The notes under the pieces were generated by a model. The model searched no databases. It saw only the letters and a list, made by a program, of their open reading frames with translations, and was not told the DNA's origin. DNA of 64,000 bases from assembly GCA_963800335.1 (NCBI GenBank), contig CAWDAN010000007.1:372001-436000 (forward strand), written 5' to 3'. Position numbers and translations under genes: made by a program. Shown one piece after another: positions 1-7,399 of the stretch (position 1 is the first letter of the stretch; each line of letters begins with the position of its first letter). Origin of the DNA: Flavisphingopyxis sp963800335. GTDB taxonomy: Bacteria > Pseudomonadota > Alphaproteobacteria > Sphingomonadales > Sphingomonadaceae.

Positions 1-109
1 TGGCGCGGGCGTTGCCGTAGGTTTCGGCGATACGGTCGCGCGCCGCCGAAGCGGTCTCGCCGGCATCGTCCTTGATCTTGCCGAACTGTTTGAAAATCTT
101 GCGAGCCAT
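1..109 (-). CDS. hypothetical protein, N-terminal fragment (runs off window)
   Basis: Only the first 36 codons are visible, starting with ATG at 109 and running off the left edge. The visible part is charged, Lys-rich at the start (MARKIFKQFGKIKDD) and then Ala/Arg-rich, which suggests an amphipathic helical protein. It begins 2 bp after the stop of the gene at 112-537 and appears to be the last visible member of the YqjD-like operon. I do not recognise the family; function unknown. The reading frame is supported by position and by codon composition only. Confidence 0.5.
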   Translation of the reverse strand, partial: MARKIFKQFGKIKDDAGETASAARDRIAETYGNARA

Positions 110-111
110 GG

Positions 112-537
112 TCAGTCTCCTGGGGTTTCGTGGGTCGGCGTGGAAACGCCGTTTCGTCGGAAGAGTTGCTTCAAGCGGTCGCCGTGCCACCACTTCGATC
201 GCGTATCCTTGCCGCCGAGCGCAGCGCGCGTATCGGCAAAGCGATCCGACGCCCAGTGGGCGACCTTGGGCGAAACCGTGGCAATCGGCTTGCGTAGCAG
301 AAAAGCGGCAATCGCGACAGCACCGGCACCGATCGCATAGGGATGGCTCTTGACCGTCTGGACAGTGCTGTCGCGGGTATCACGACCGATCGCGCGCAGC
401 TTGTAGGTGACATCACGCCTGAGCTCACCGGGCGAGAGGCGTTCCCTGGCCGCGACGATATTGCGCTTGAGCAGCAGGCGGTGCGCGGTCGCGCGCCCCC
501 TCGCGGCACTCAGTTCGCTGCGCATCGTGTTCTTCAT
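112..537 (-). CDS. small membrane-anchored protein of the YqjD/YqjE-type operon
   Basis: A protein of 141 residues. The start chosen is the ATG at 537, which overlaps the stop of the upstream holin-like gene (ATGA), indicating translational coupling; an earlier in-frame start would lie inside that gene. The N-terminal half is Arg/Ala-rich and helical. One hydrophobic stretch (HPYAIGAGAVAIAAFLL, about residues 75-91) could be a membrane segment, followed by a basic tail. It occupies the place of a YqjK-like third gene in the enterobacterial yqjDEK cassette, but sequence similarity to YqjK is not evident. The role is inferred from position only: an envelope-associated, probably stress-induced protein. 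Confidence 0.6.
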   Translation of the reverse strand: MKNTMRSELSAARGRATAHRLLLKRNIVAARERLSPGELRRDVTYKLRAIGRDTRDSTVQTVKSHPYAIGAGAVAIAAFLLRKPIATVSPKVAHWASDRFADTRAALGGKDTRSKWWHGDRLKQLFRRNGVSTPTHETPGD

Positions 538-836
538 TCGCTTTTCGCTCCCAGTGCCTGTTTGATCGCGCTGATTTTCGACCGGCCGATCATCACGCAG
601 ACGCCGGCGAGGACAACGAGCGCAACCGCGACGATCGAAACCGCCGGCAGCAAGGCCATGATGCGATTCAACGCCAACACCGCGATGACCGCGATCGCGA
701 AGACGCCCATCATGCTCAGCATCGCCGCGGCGGTCAGCCAAACGACCGCGTGAACCGTCGAATCGGTAACGAAATTGACCGTCGCGCGCAGCAGCGAGAG
801 TTCGGCCTTGGCCGAGCGCTTGCCCTCTTCGACCAA
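534..836 (-). CDS. phage holin family / YqjE-like membrane protein (5' end uncertain)
   Basis: The 100-residue core holds two adjacent hydrophobic segments (VHAVVWLTAAAMLSMMGVFA and LLPAVSIVAVALVVLAGVCV) after a charged helix containing EEGKRSAKAELSLL. This is the layout of the Phage_holin_3_6/YqjE family of inner-membrane proteins. The start is a problem: the TTG at 836 cuts the typical N-terminal helix. The same frame stays open to 962 and encodes plausible protein (IDDESEDPRPSVSQTIEALV) but has no ATG, GTG or TTG before the stop of the upstream gene. A TTG at 952 lies in another frame. A frameshift near 905-945 or a wrong base is likely. The gene couples to the next one through an ATGA overlap. 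Confidence 0.65.
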   Translation of the reverse strand: MVEEGKRSAKAELSLLRATVNFVTDSTVHAVVWLTAAAMLSMMGVFAIAVIAVLALNRIMALLPAVSIVAVALVVLAGVCVMIGRSKISAIKQALGAKSE

Positions 837-959
837 CGCCTCGATCGTCTGCGAGACCGACGGGCGCGGGTCCTCGCTCTCGTCGTCGATCGGCGGCGCA
901 TAGCCGTGATGGACGCGATTGCCGGAGCAGGGATGTCGGCGTGCTCGGTCAAATCGGGA

Positions 960-1556
960 TCAAGCGTCAGAAGAACCGCCCCGCAGCATGCGTGCCATGA
1001 TGAAGCCGACGACGGCCGCGCCGCCGATGGCGATTGCCGGGCTCTTGCGGACGAATTCGCGCGTGTTGTCGATCAGTTCGTCGACGTCCTGTTTCTCGAC
1101 CGTCGCGGCGAGGCTGGCGATCGAGGCGGCAGCGGTGCGGGCATATTCACCGTACTGGTCGCCGAGACGATCATCGACGCTCGAGGCGCTCTCGTCGATA
1201 TATTTGGCGAGGCTGGCAATCGCTCCGGCGGCCTTGTCCTTGCCGTCTCGCGCCATAACCTTGGCGCGCGCACCCGCGTCCTCGGTCATGCGCGCCGCTT
1301 CCGATTTCAGCTGCGCCGCCTTTTCGTTGGCAAGCTTGCTGACGCTGTCGCGCGTCGCGACGAAATTCTGTTTCACTTCGCTGGTCGTAGCGGAAGCAGT
1401 GGCGGCCTTTCGCGATGCACCCGATTTGACCGGGGCGGCGGGGCGCGGCGCCTTTGCTGCGGCGGCACGTTTGGCCGATGGGCGCGGCGGGGTCTTGGCC
1501 GTAACGGGCTTATTTGCCTTGGCGGCGGGTTTCGACGGGGATTTCTTGTCAGCCAT
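960..1556 (-). CDS. YqjD/ElaB-like membrane-anchored protein (DUF883 type)
   Basis: A protein of 198 residues from an ATG at 1556, with an AAGGAG ribosome site 8 bases upstream. Residues 1-65 are Lys/Ala/Pro-rich and look disordered. The middle is a long charged helix (EVKQNFVATRDSVSKLANEK onwards). The C-terminus has a hydrophobic anchor (SPAIAIGGAAVVGFIMARML) ending four residues before a GGSSDA tail. This matches the ElaB/YqjD/DUF883 layout, whose E. coli member binds ribosomes at the inner membrane in stationary phase. It is the first gene of a minus-strand operon that continues with the YqjE-like gene, and it lies 54 bp from an EcfG-type promoter. Function by analogy only. Confidence 0.75.
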   Translation of the reverse strand: MADKKSPSKPAAKANKPVTAKTPPRPSAKRAAAAKAPRPAAPVKSGASRKAATASATTSEVKQNFVATRDSVSKLANEKAAQLKSEAARMTEDAGARAKVMARDGKDKAAGAIASLAKYIDESASSVDDRLGDQYGEYARTAAASIASLAATVEKQDVDELIDNTREFVRKSPAIAIGGAAVVGFIMARMLRGGSSDA

Positions 1557-1609
1557 GATGCGGCTCCTTTCGAACGGAATATCGAGATAGCAAATCGTTT
1601 CATCTCGAC

Positions 1610-1634
1610 AACCACCGGATAGGACATTTGTTCC
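1610..1634 (-). promoter_or_regulatory. EcfG (general stress sigma) type promoter for the YqjD-like operon
   Basis: On the minus strand GGAAC (1634-1630) is followed after 16 bases by GGTT (1613-1610). The alphaproteobacterial EcfG consensus is GGAAC-N16/17-CGTT, so only the first base of the -10 element differs. The -10 element ends 53 bp before the ATG at 1556. Found by eye. Confidence 0.65.
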
Positions 1635-1799
1635 GGTGACGTATACAAGTAATACACCTTGGCGAGTTCGGGCGCAAGCAATGGGTTGTGCCGGTACCGT
1701 CAACATTGCGCGCCGCGTGTCGACGCGATTAGAGGCAGCCCATCGTTCGAGCCATTCGCGCGGCCCGCGCCGCGCCCATCAGACCCGGAGCACCCTGCC

Positions 1800-3079
1800 G
1801 TGACCGCCATCATCGATATCCATGCCCGCGAAATTCTCGACAGCCGGGGCAACCCGACGGTGGAGGTCGACATCTTGCTCGAAGATGGCAGCCTGGGCCG
1901 CGCGGCGGTACCATCGGGCGCATCGACCGGTGCGCATGAGGCGGTCGAACTGCGCGATGGCGACACGGCACGCTACCTCGGCAAGGGGGTCACAAAGGCA
2001 ATCGCCGCGGTCAAGGGTGAGATCGCCGAGCTGATCGTCGGACTCGATGCCGAGGACCAGCGCGAAATCGACACGAGCGATGATCGCGCTCGACGGCAGC
2101 GCCAACAAGGGCCGGCTGGGCGCCAACGCGATCCTCGGCGTTAGCCTGGCGGTCGCCAAGGCCGCCGCCGACGCACGCGGGCTGCCGCTTTATCGCTATG
2201 TCGGCGGGGTCCAGGCGCATGTCCTGCCGGTGCCGATGATGAACATCATCAATGGCGGCGAACACGCCGACAACCCGATCGATATCCAGGAATTCATGAT
2301 CATGCCGGTCGGCGCCGACAGCCTGGCCGAAGGCGTGCGCTGGGGTGCCGAGATCTTCCACACGCTCAAGAAGGGCCTGCACCAGAAGGGATCTGGCGAC
2401 CGCAGTCGGTGACGAGGGCGGCTTTGCCCCCAACCTCGCCTCGACGCGTGCAGCGCTCGACTTCATCATGGAATCGATCGCACAGGCCGGCTTTACTGCT
2501 GGCGACGACGTCGTCCTGGCGCTCGATTGCGCCGCGACCGAGTATTTCCGCGACGGTACATACGCCATGGCGGGCGAAGGTATCTCGCTGTCGCCGGTCG
2601 AAATGGCGGGTTATCTGGCACAGCTCGTCAACGACTATCCGATCCGGTCGATCGAGGACGGCATGAGCGAGGACGATTTTGCCGGCTGGGAAGCGCTGAC
2701 GCGCGCGATCGGCGATCGTTGCCAGCTGGTTGGCGACGACCTGTTCGTCACCAACCCCGCGCGGCTGGCCGACGGCATCGAACGCGGCCTCGCCAACTCG
2801 CTGCTCGTCAAGGTCAACCAGATCGGTACGCTGACCGAAACGCTCGAGGCGGTCGCGATGGCGCAGCGCGCGGGTTATACCGCGGTCATGTCGCACCGCT
2901 CGGGCGAGACCGAGGATACGACGATCGCCGACCTCGCGGTGGCGACCAATTGCGGGCAGATCAAGACCGGCAGCCTCGCGCGATCGGACCGGCTCGCGAA
3001 GTACAACCAGTTGATCCGGATCGAGGAAGAGCTTGGCGATACCGCGGTCTATGCTGGCCGTTCGATCTTCGCCGCTTGA
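1800..3079 (+). CDS. eno: enolase (phosphopyruvate hydratase), two frameshifts
   Basis: Converts 2-phosphoglycerate to phosphoenolpyruvate in glycolysis. The N-terminus (DIHAREILDSRGNPTVEVD), the PMMNIINGGEHADN segment, SIEDGMSEDD, KVNQIGTLTET and SHRSGETEDTTIADLAV are all diagnostic. The start is GTG at 1800, preceded by CCGGAG. The frame changes twice: near 2079, where dropping one A restores EIDRAMIALDG, and near 2392, where dropping one base restores HQKGLATAVGDEGG. With both bases removed the protein is 425 residues, the normal enolase length, so these are probably sequence errors. The ftsB-like gene follows immediately. Confidence 0.96.
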
Positions 3080-3490
3080 TTGCCCGCAGCGATTGTGATT
3101 CAGTCCCGACCCGTGAAATCCGCTCCCCAATCCGACGGCAAGCAGCCGCAGAACGGCAAGTTACCCTTGCCCAAGCGGAAACGGGCGATCGTGTCGGCGC
3201 TCGGGCCCGCGCTGGCGGTCGTCATCCTTGTGGCGATGGTCAGCTATGCGGTGTTCGGACCGACCGGCCTCTACGCCTGGGGCGATTATCGCCAGTCGCT
3301 GTCGAAAAAGAAGGTCGAGCTGGAAAAGCTCAAGGCCGAGGAAGCCCGTCTGCAGAACCGCACGAAGCTCGTCGATCCGCGCCATGCCGACCCCGATCTC
3401 GTCGACGAGCTGGTGCGCAAGGAACTCAACGTCAACGATCCCGGCGAGGTAATCATCCCACGCAACACGCCCGACAGCGCGCCGCGCTAA
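3080..3490 (+). CDS. FtsB/DivIC-like septum formation initiator protein
   Basis: A bitopic membrane protein: a basic N-terminal cytoplasmic stretch, one membrane segment (ALAVVILVAMVSYAVFG), then a coiled coil (LSKKKVELEKLKAEEARLQ), and a short acidic/basic C-terminal part (VDELVRKELNVNDPGE). This is the layout of FtsB/DivIC family divisome proteins and of their usual location just after eno. The frame can start at TTG 3080, directly after the eno stop, or at GTG 3113 (VKSAPQ); I see no strong ribosome site for either. Probable role: periplasmic coiled-coil partner of FtsL/FtsQ in division. Confidence 0.85.
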   Translation: MPAAIVIQSRPVKSAPQSDGKQPQNGKLPLPKRKRAIVSALGPALAVVILVAMVSYAVFGPTGLYAWGDYRQSLSKKKVELEKLKAEEARLQNRTKLVDPRHADPDLVDELVRKELNVNDPGEVIIPRNTPDSAPR

Positions 3491-3540
3491 CGCTACGGCT
3501 TGCAGCCCGGGCTAGTCTTTGCCAAGGCTGACCCAAAGCC

Positions 3541-3556
3541 GCGCCGGTTCCGGCGC
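3541..3556. other. perfect GC hairpin between ftsB-like gene and pdhA
   Basis: GCGCCGG-TT-CCGGCGC is a perfect inverted repeat of 7 bp. No T-run follows on either strand, so a terminator role is weak; it may act as an mRNA-end stabiliser or a weak attenuator before pdhA. Confidence 0.3.
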
Positions 3557-3588
3557 TGACCCTTATCGACCGTCGAAAGGACCGTCCC

Positions 3589-4674
3589 TTGGCGAAATCT
3601 CCGTCGCGCCCCGCCGCGAAATCGGCCCCGGCCAAAAAGGCTGCGACCAAAAGCGCGCCGCCGGCGCTGCCCAATCGTGAGCGCCCCGACCAGCCCGAAC
3701 CGTTCGACGCGAGCAAGGACGAACTGCTCCAGTTCTATCGCGACATGCTGCTCATCCGCCGCTTCGAGGAAAAGGCCGGGCAGCTGTACGGCCTCGGCCT
3801 GATCGGTGGCTTCTGCCACCTCTATATCGGCCAGGAGGCGGTCGCGATCGGCCTGCAGTCGGCGCTGGACGGTGACAAGGACAGCGTCATCACCGGCTAT
3901 CGCGACCATGGCCACATGCTCGCCTACGGTATCGATCCCAAGCTGATCATGGCCGAACTGACCGGCCGCCAGGCGGGGATTTCGAAGGGCAAGGGCGGTT
4001 CGATGCACATGTTCAGTGTCGAGCATAAATTCTATGGTGGCCACGGCATCGTCGGGGCGCAGGTCTCGCTCGGCACGGGTCTCGGTTTCGCGCACAAATA
4101 CCGCAAGGACGGCGGCGTCTGCATGGCCTATTTCGGCGACGGTGCGGCCAACCAGGGGCAGGTCTACGAGAGCTTCAACATGGCTGAGCTGTGGAAGCTG
4201 CCGATCATCTTCGTCATCGAGAACAACCAGTATGCGATGGGCACCAGCGTCAATCGCTCGTCGGCCGAAGATCAGCTCTACCGCCGCGGCGAGAGCTTTC
4301 GCATTCCGGGGCTGCAGGTCGACGGGATGGACGTGCTCGCGGTCCGCGGCGCGGCCGAAGAGGCGCTCAAATGGGTCCGCGGCGGCAAGGGACCGATCCT
4401 GCTCGAGCTCAAGACCTATCGCTATCGGGGCCATTCGATGAGCGACCCGGCCAAATACCGTAGCCGCGACGAGGTCCAGGCAGTCCGCGACAAGTCGGAC
4501 CCGATCGAACACGTCAAGAAACTGCTCGAACAACAGGGCGTCAAGGAAGAGGCGATGAAGGACATCGACAAGGAGATCAGGAAGATCGTCAGCGACGCCG
4601 CCGACTTTGCCGAAAACTCGCCCGAGCCCGAGGCAGCCGAACTCTACACCGACGTCCTGGTGGAGAGCTACTGA
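3589..4674 (+). CDS. pdhA: pyruvate dehydrogenase E1 component, alpha subunit
   Basis: Part of the thiamine-diphosphate-dependent E1 of the pyruvate dehydrogenase complex, which decarboxylates pyruvate and acetylates the lipoyl group of E2. The 361 residues begin with a Lys/Ala/Pro-rich leader of about 30 residues, then the E1-alpha fold: RDHGHMLAYG, the ThDP-binding motif YFGDGAANQGQVYESFN (about residues 181-197) and the phosphorylation-loop-like YRYRGHSMSDPAKYR. The start is TTG at 3589 with AAAGGA upstream. Its stop overlaps the ATG of pdhB by one base, so the two E1 subunits are translationally coupled. No E2 gene lies next to them. Confidence 0.95.
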   Translation: MAKSPSRPAAKSAPAKKAATKSAPPALPNRERPDQPEPFDASKDELLQFYRDMLLIRRFEEKAGQLYGLGLIGGFCHLYIGQEAVAIGLQSALDGDKDSVITGYRDHGHMLAYGIDPKLIMAELTGRQAGISKGKGGSMHMFSVEHKFYGGHGIVGAQVSLGTGLGFAHKYRKDGGVCMAYFGDGAANQGQVYESFNMAELWKLPIIFVIENNQYAMGTSVNRSSAEDQLYRRGESFRIPGLQVDGMDVLAVRGAAEEALKWVRGGKGPILLELKTYRYRGHSMSDPAKYRSRDEVQAVRDKSDPIEHVKKLLEQQGVKEEAMKDIDKEIRKIVSDAADFAENSPEPEAAELYTDVLVESY

Positions 4675-6074
4675 TGGCGATCGAACTCAAGATGCCCGCT
4701 CTGTCGCCGACGATGGAAGAAGGCACGCTCGCCAAATGGCTGGTCAAGGAAGGCGACGAAGTCAAATCGGGCGACATCCTGGCCGAGATCGAAACCGACA
4801 AGGCGACGATGGAATTCGAAGCGGTCGACGAAGGCACGATCGCGAAAATCCTGGTCGCCGAGGGGACCGACGCGGTCAAGGTCGGCACCGTCATCGCGAT
4901 GATCGCCGGTGAAGACGAGGATGCCAGCACGGTCGAAGCGCCGGAAGCTGCGCCCGCCCCCGCTGCCATCAAAGACGTCCCGGGCGAGGGAAAGGATGTC
5001 GGTCGCGCCGAATCCGAGGCCGGGATTACCAGGCACGACGCTCCGCCGGCCAAGCCGCGCCCGTCGGACCCCACAATCCCTGATGGCACCAAAATGGTCA
5101 CGACGACCGTCCGCGAAGCCTTGCGCGATGCGATGGCCGAAGAAATGCGCGGCGATGACCGCGTCTTCGTGATGGGTGAGGAAGTCGCCGAATACCAGGG
5201 AGCCTACAAGGTGACGCAGGGCCTGCTCGAGGAGTTCGGCCCGGCGCGCGTAATCGACACGCCGATCACCGAATACGGCTTTGCCGGTCTCGGTACCGGT
5301 GCGGCGATGGGTGGCCTGCGCCCGATCGTCGAGTTCATGACGTTCAATTTCGCGATGCAGGCGATCGACCACATCATCAACTCGGCGGCCAAGACAAACT
5401 ACATGTCGGGCGGTCAGATGCGCTGCCCGATCGTCTTTCGCGGCCCCAATGGCGCCGCCAGCCGCGTCGGCGCACAGCACAGCCAGAATTACGGTCCGTG
5501 GTACGCCAGCGTTCCCGGCCTGATCGTCATCGCGCCCTACGACGCAGCCGACGCCAAGGGCCTGCTCAAGGCGGCGATCCGCAGCGAAGACCCCGTCGTC
5601 TTCCTCGAAAACGAGCTGATGTACGGCAAAAGCTTCGAAATCCCCGATCTCGACGACCATGTCCTGCCGATCGGCAAGGCGCGGATCGTCCGAGAAGGCG
5701 CCGATGTCACGCTGGTGAGCTATTCGATCGGTGTCGGGGTCGCGCTGGAAGCAGCCGAAACGCTGGCGGGCGAGGGGATCGACGCCGAGGTGATCGATCT
5801 GCGCACGCTGCGCCCGCTCGATACCGCAACCGTGCTCGAAAGCCTCAAGAAGACCAATCGCGTCGTCGTCGTCGAGGAAGGTTGGCCGACCTGTTCGATC
5901 GCCAGCGAGATTTCGGCGGTGTGCATGGAACAGGGCTTCGACTGGCTCGACGCGCCCGTCCTGCGCGTGACCAATGAGGACGTTCCGCTTCCCTATGCGG
6001 CCAACCTCGAGAAACTGGCGCTGGTCGATGCGGCGCGCGTCGTCGCTGCAGCCAAGAAGGTCAGCTACCGCTAA
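4674..6074 (+). CDS. pdhB: pyruvate dehydrogenase E1 component, beta subunit with N-terminal lipoyl domain
   Basis: A 466-residue E1-beta. Residues 1-80 form a lipoyl domain with the modified lysine in EIETDKATMEFEA (Lys43), followed by a Pro/Ala-rich linker (about 85-140). The remainder is the transketolase-like E1-beta fold (EYQGAYKVTQGLLEEFG, GPNGAASRVGAQHSQ, LRTLRPLDTATV). A lipoyl domain on E1-beta is a known alphaproteobacterial arrangement. It forms the E1 heterotetramer with PdhA, encoded directly upstream. Only 3 bp separate its stop from that of the convergent TadE-like gene. Confidence 0.95.
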   Translation: MAIELKMPALSPTMEEGTLAKWLVKEGDEVKSGDILAEIETDKATMEFEAVDEGTIAKILVAEGTDAVKVGTVIAMIAGEDEDASTVEAPEAAPAPAAIKDVPGEGKDVGRAESEAGITRHDAPPAKPRPSDPTIPDGTKMVTTTVREALRDAMAEEMRGDDRVFVMGEEVAEYQGAYKVTQGLLEEFGPARVIDTPITEYGFAGLGTGAAMGGLRPIVEFMTFNFAMQAIDHIINSAAKTNYMSGGQMRCPIVFRGPNGAASRVGAQHSQNYGPWYASVPGLIVIAPYDAADAKGLLKAAIRSEDPVVFLENELMYGKSFEIPDLDDHVLPIGKARIVREGADVTLVSYSIGVGVALEAAETLAGEGIDAEVIDLRTLRPLDTATVLESLKKTNRVVVVEEGWPTCSIASEISAVCMEQGFDWLDAPVLRVTNEDVPLPYAANLEKLALVDAARVVAAAKKVSYR

Positions 6075-6077
6075 CGA

Positions 6078-6782
6078 TCAGCAGAATCCGATCTTCGAAT
6101 CGGGGACCGCCGGCGCTGGGTTATAGACGTTGCCGTATTTGGCTGCCTTGCTGGTATCGCCGGTGAGGTCGCGATCGTCGCGAACGTACATCGCGGCGGT
6201 TTTCTTGATCACCTGCGGGCCGAACAGCGTGCCGAAGATGATCGGCTGATAGTCGTAGGCGACCTCGACGAACATGATGGCAAAGCCGGTATCGGCAGCG
6301 ACCTGCTTGCCCGCGGGGCCCATGCCGGTCTTGCCGGTGCCGCTCGCGCCGTCGCCCTGGACGCCGTAGCTCGACGCATAGCTCTTGTCGCCCGAACAGC
6401 GCTGCCAGTGGATCCACTGACCGCCATCGGCGTTCTTTTCGAGGCTCGACAGGATGAGGCGGCCATGTGCCTTGAGGTTGAGGCCACCCGCTTGCAATTG
6501 GGCGGCGGTCAGCGACTGGTTGATGTCGGTTTCGCGCAGGCGCGGCAGGCCGGTGGCGACCTTTTGCTTGGCTCGCGAGGCGTTATCGGCGAGCGACAGC
6601 GCGATCTGGCTGATCCGCATATGGGTGAGCGCGAGGTTGCCGAGCTCGATCCCGCCGAGGCCGAGGCCCATCAGGATCGGGAGCATATAGGCGAATTCGA
6701 CATAGGCGAGTGCCGACGTGTCGCGGCGCAGCGCGCGAAGCCGCCCGATGTATCGGGCGAAGGGGCCTGACCGACGGGTCAT
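6078..6782 (-). CDS. TadE-family pilus assembly protein
   Basis: A protein of 234 residues starting at ATG 6782, which overlaps the stop of the preceding TadE-like gene (ATGA). After a short Arg-rich N-terminus comes the TadE signature (TSALAYVEFAYMLPILMGLG, with Glu in the position typical of pseudopilin-like leaders) and one membrane segment. The rest is extracytoplasmic, with two Cys residues (QRCSGDK and the C-terminal GFC) that could pair. TadE-like pseudopilins work with the Flp/Tad pilus machinery. The ATPase, secretin and prepilin peptidase genes are not in this window. Confidence 0.8.
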   Translation of the reverse strand: MTRRSGPFARYIGRLRALRRDTSALAYVEFAYMLPILMGLGLGGIELGNLALTHMRISQIALSLADNASRAKQKVATGLPRLRETDINQSLTAAQLQAGGLNLKAHGRLILSSLEKNADGGQWIHWQRCSGDKSYASSYGVQGDGASGTGKTGMGPAGKQVAADTGFAIMFVEVAYDYQPIIFGTLFGPQVIKKTAAMYVRDDRDLTGDTSKAAKYGNVYNPAPAVPDSKIGFC

Positions 6783-7399
6783 GGGCACACCGCCTTGGAC
6801 GGCCGGACGGCCTGGCTGCCGAACGGCTGGTTGCGCAGGATCGTCGTCGCGGTGAGCTGGCGACTTTTCTGGAAATAATTGTTCTTGTTCTGCATGTTGA
6901 GCAGGCTCCAGAGCGGGAACATGCTGTCGAACTTCTCGGTCACGGTATAGACCACGACATCGTCGGCGCCGCCGAGGCCGGCGGCACCGCTGTCGGCGTC
7001 CCATTTGTCGTTGCCGTTGACGTCGGTGAAGCATTCGGTCGGATCGTATTTCGCGTTGCCGTTGGCATCGACGAAATCCTCGGGCGTGCCGACCACATCG
7101 AAGTTCTGGTAGTTCTTGCGGCTGAAGGTCACGACCGCCTTTTTGTTGACGTCGCGGATGCGCGATTTGACCATGTCATCGAGCGCGGATTGTTCCGTCG
7201 CCCCGGTTTGCAGGCCTGCGTTGCGGCCTGCATTCTGGACCGCGCCTTCAAGGATAGCATGGTTGTAGGCAGCATAACCGATGTCGAAAATGCCGAAGAT
7301 GAACATCAGGAAGATCGGTCCGATCATCGCGAATTCGATCATCGACGAGCCATCCTGATTGGCGCCGAGGCGCTTGGCAAAAGCCCGCAGCACGCTCAT
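6779..7399 (-). CDS. TadE-family pilus assembly protein
   Basis: A 206-residue pseudopilin-like protein. Its N-terminal GSSMIEFAMIGPIFLMFIFG is a textbook TadE start: a Glu five residues into the hydrophobic helix. The exported part contains an Asp/Asn-rich stretch (FVDANGNAKYDPTE, DVNGNDKWDADSG; about residues 108-136) that resembles EF-hand or dockerin-like calcium loops, an unusual feature. Both ends overlap neighbours by ATGA (6779-6782 and 7396-7399), so the three genes of this block are translated as one unit from the TadG-like gene onwards. Confidence 0.85.
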   Translation of the reverse strand: MSVLRAFAKRLGANQDGSSMIEFAMIGPIFLMFIFGIFDIGYAAYNHAILEGAVQNAGRNAGLQTGATEQSALDDMVKSRIRDVNKKAVVTFSRKNYQNFDVVGTPEDFVDANGNAKYDPTECFTDVNGNDKWDADSGAAGLGGADDVVVYTVTEKFDSMFPLWSLLNMQNKNNYFQKSRQLTATTILRNQPFGSQAVRPSKAVCP

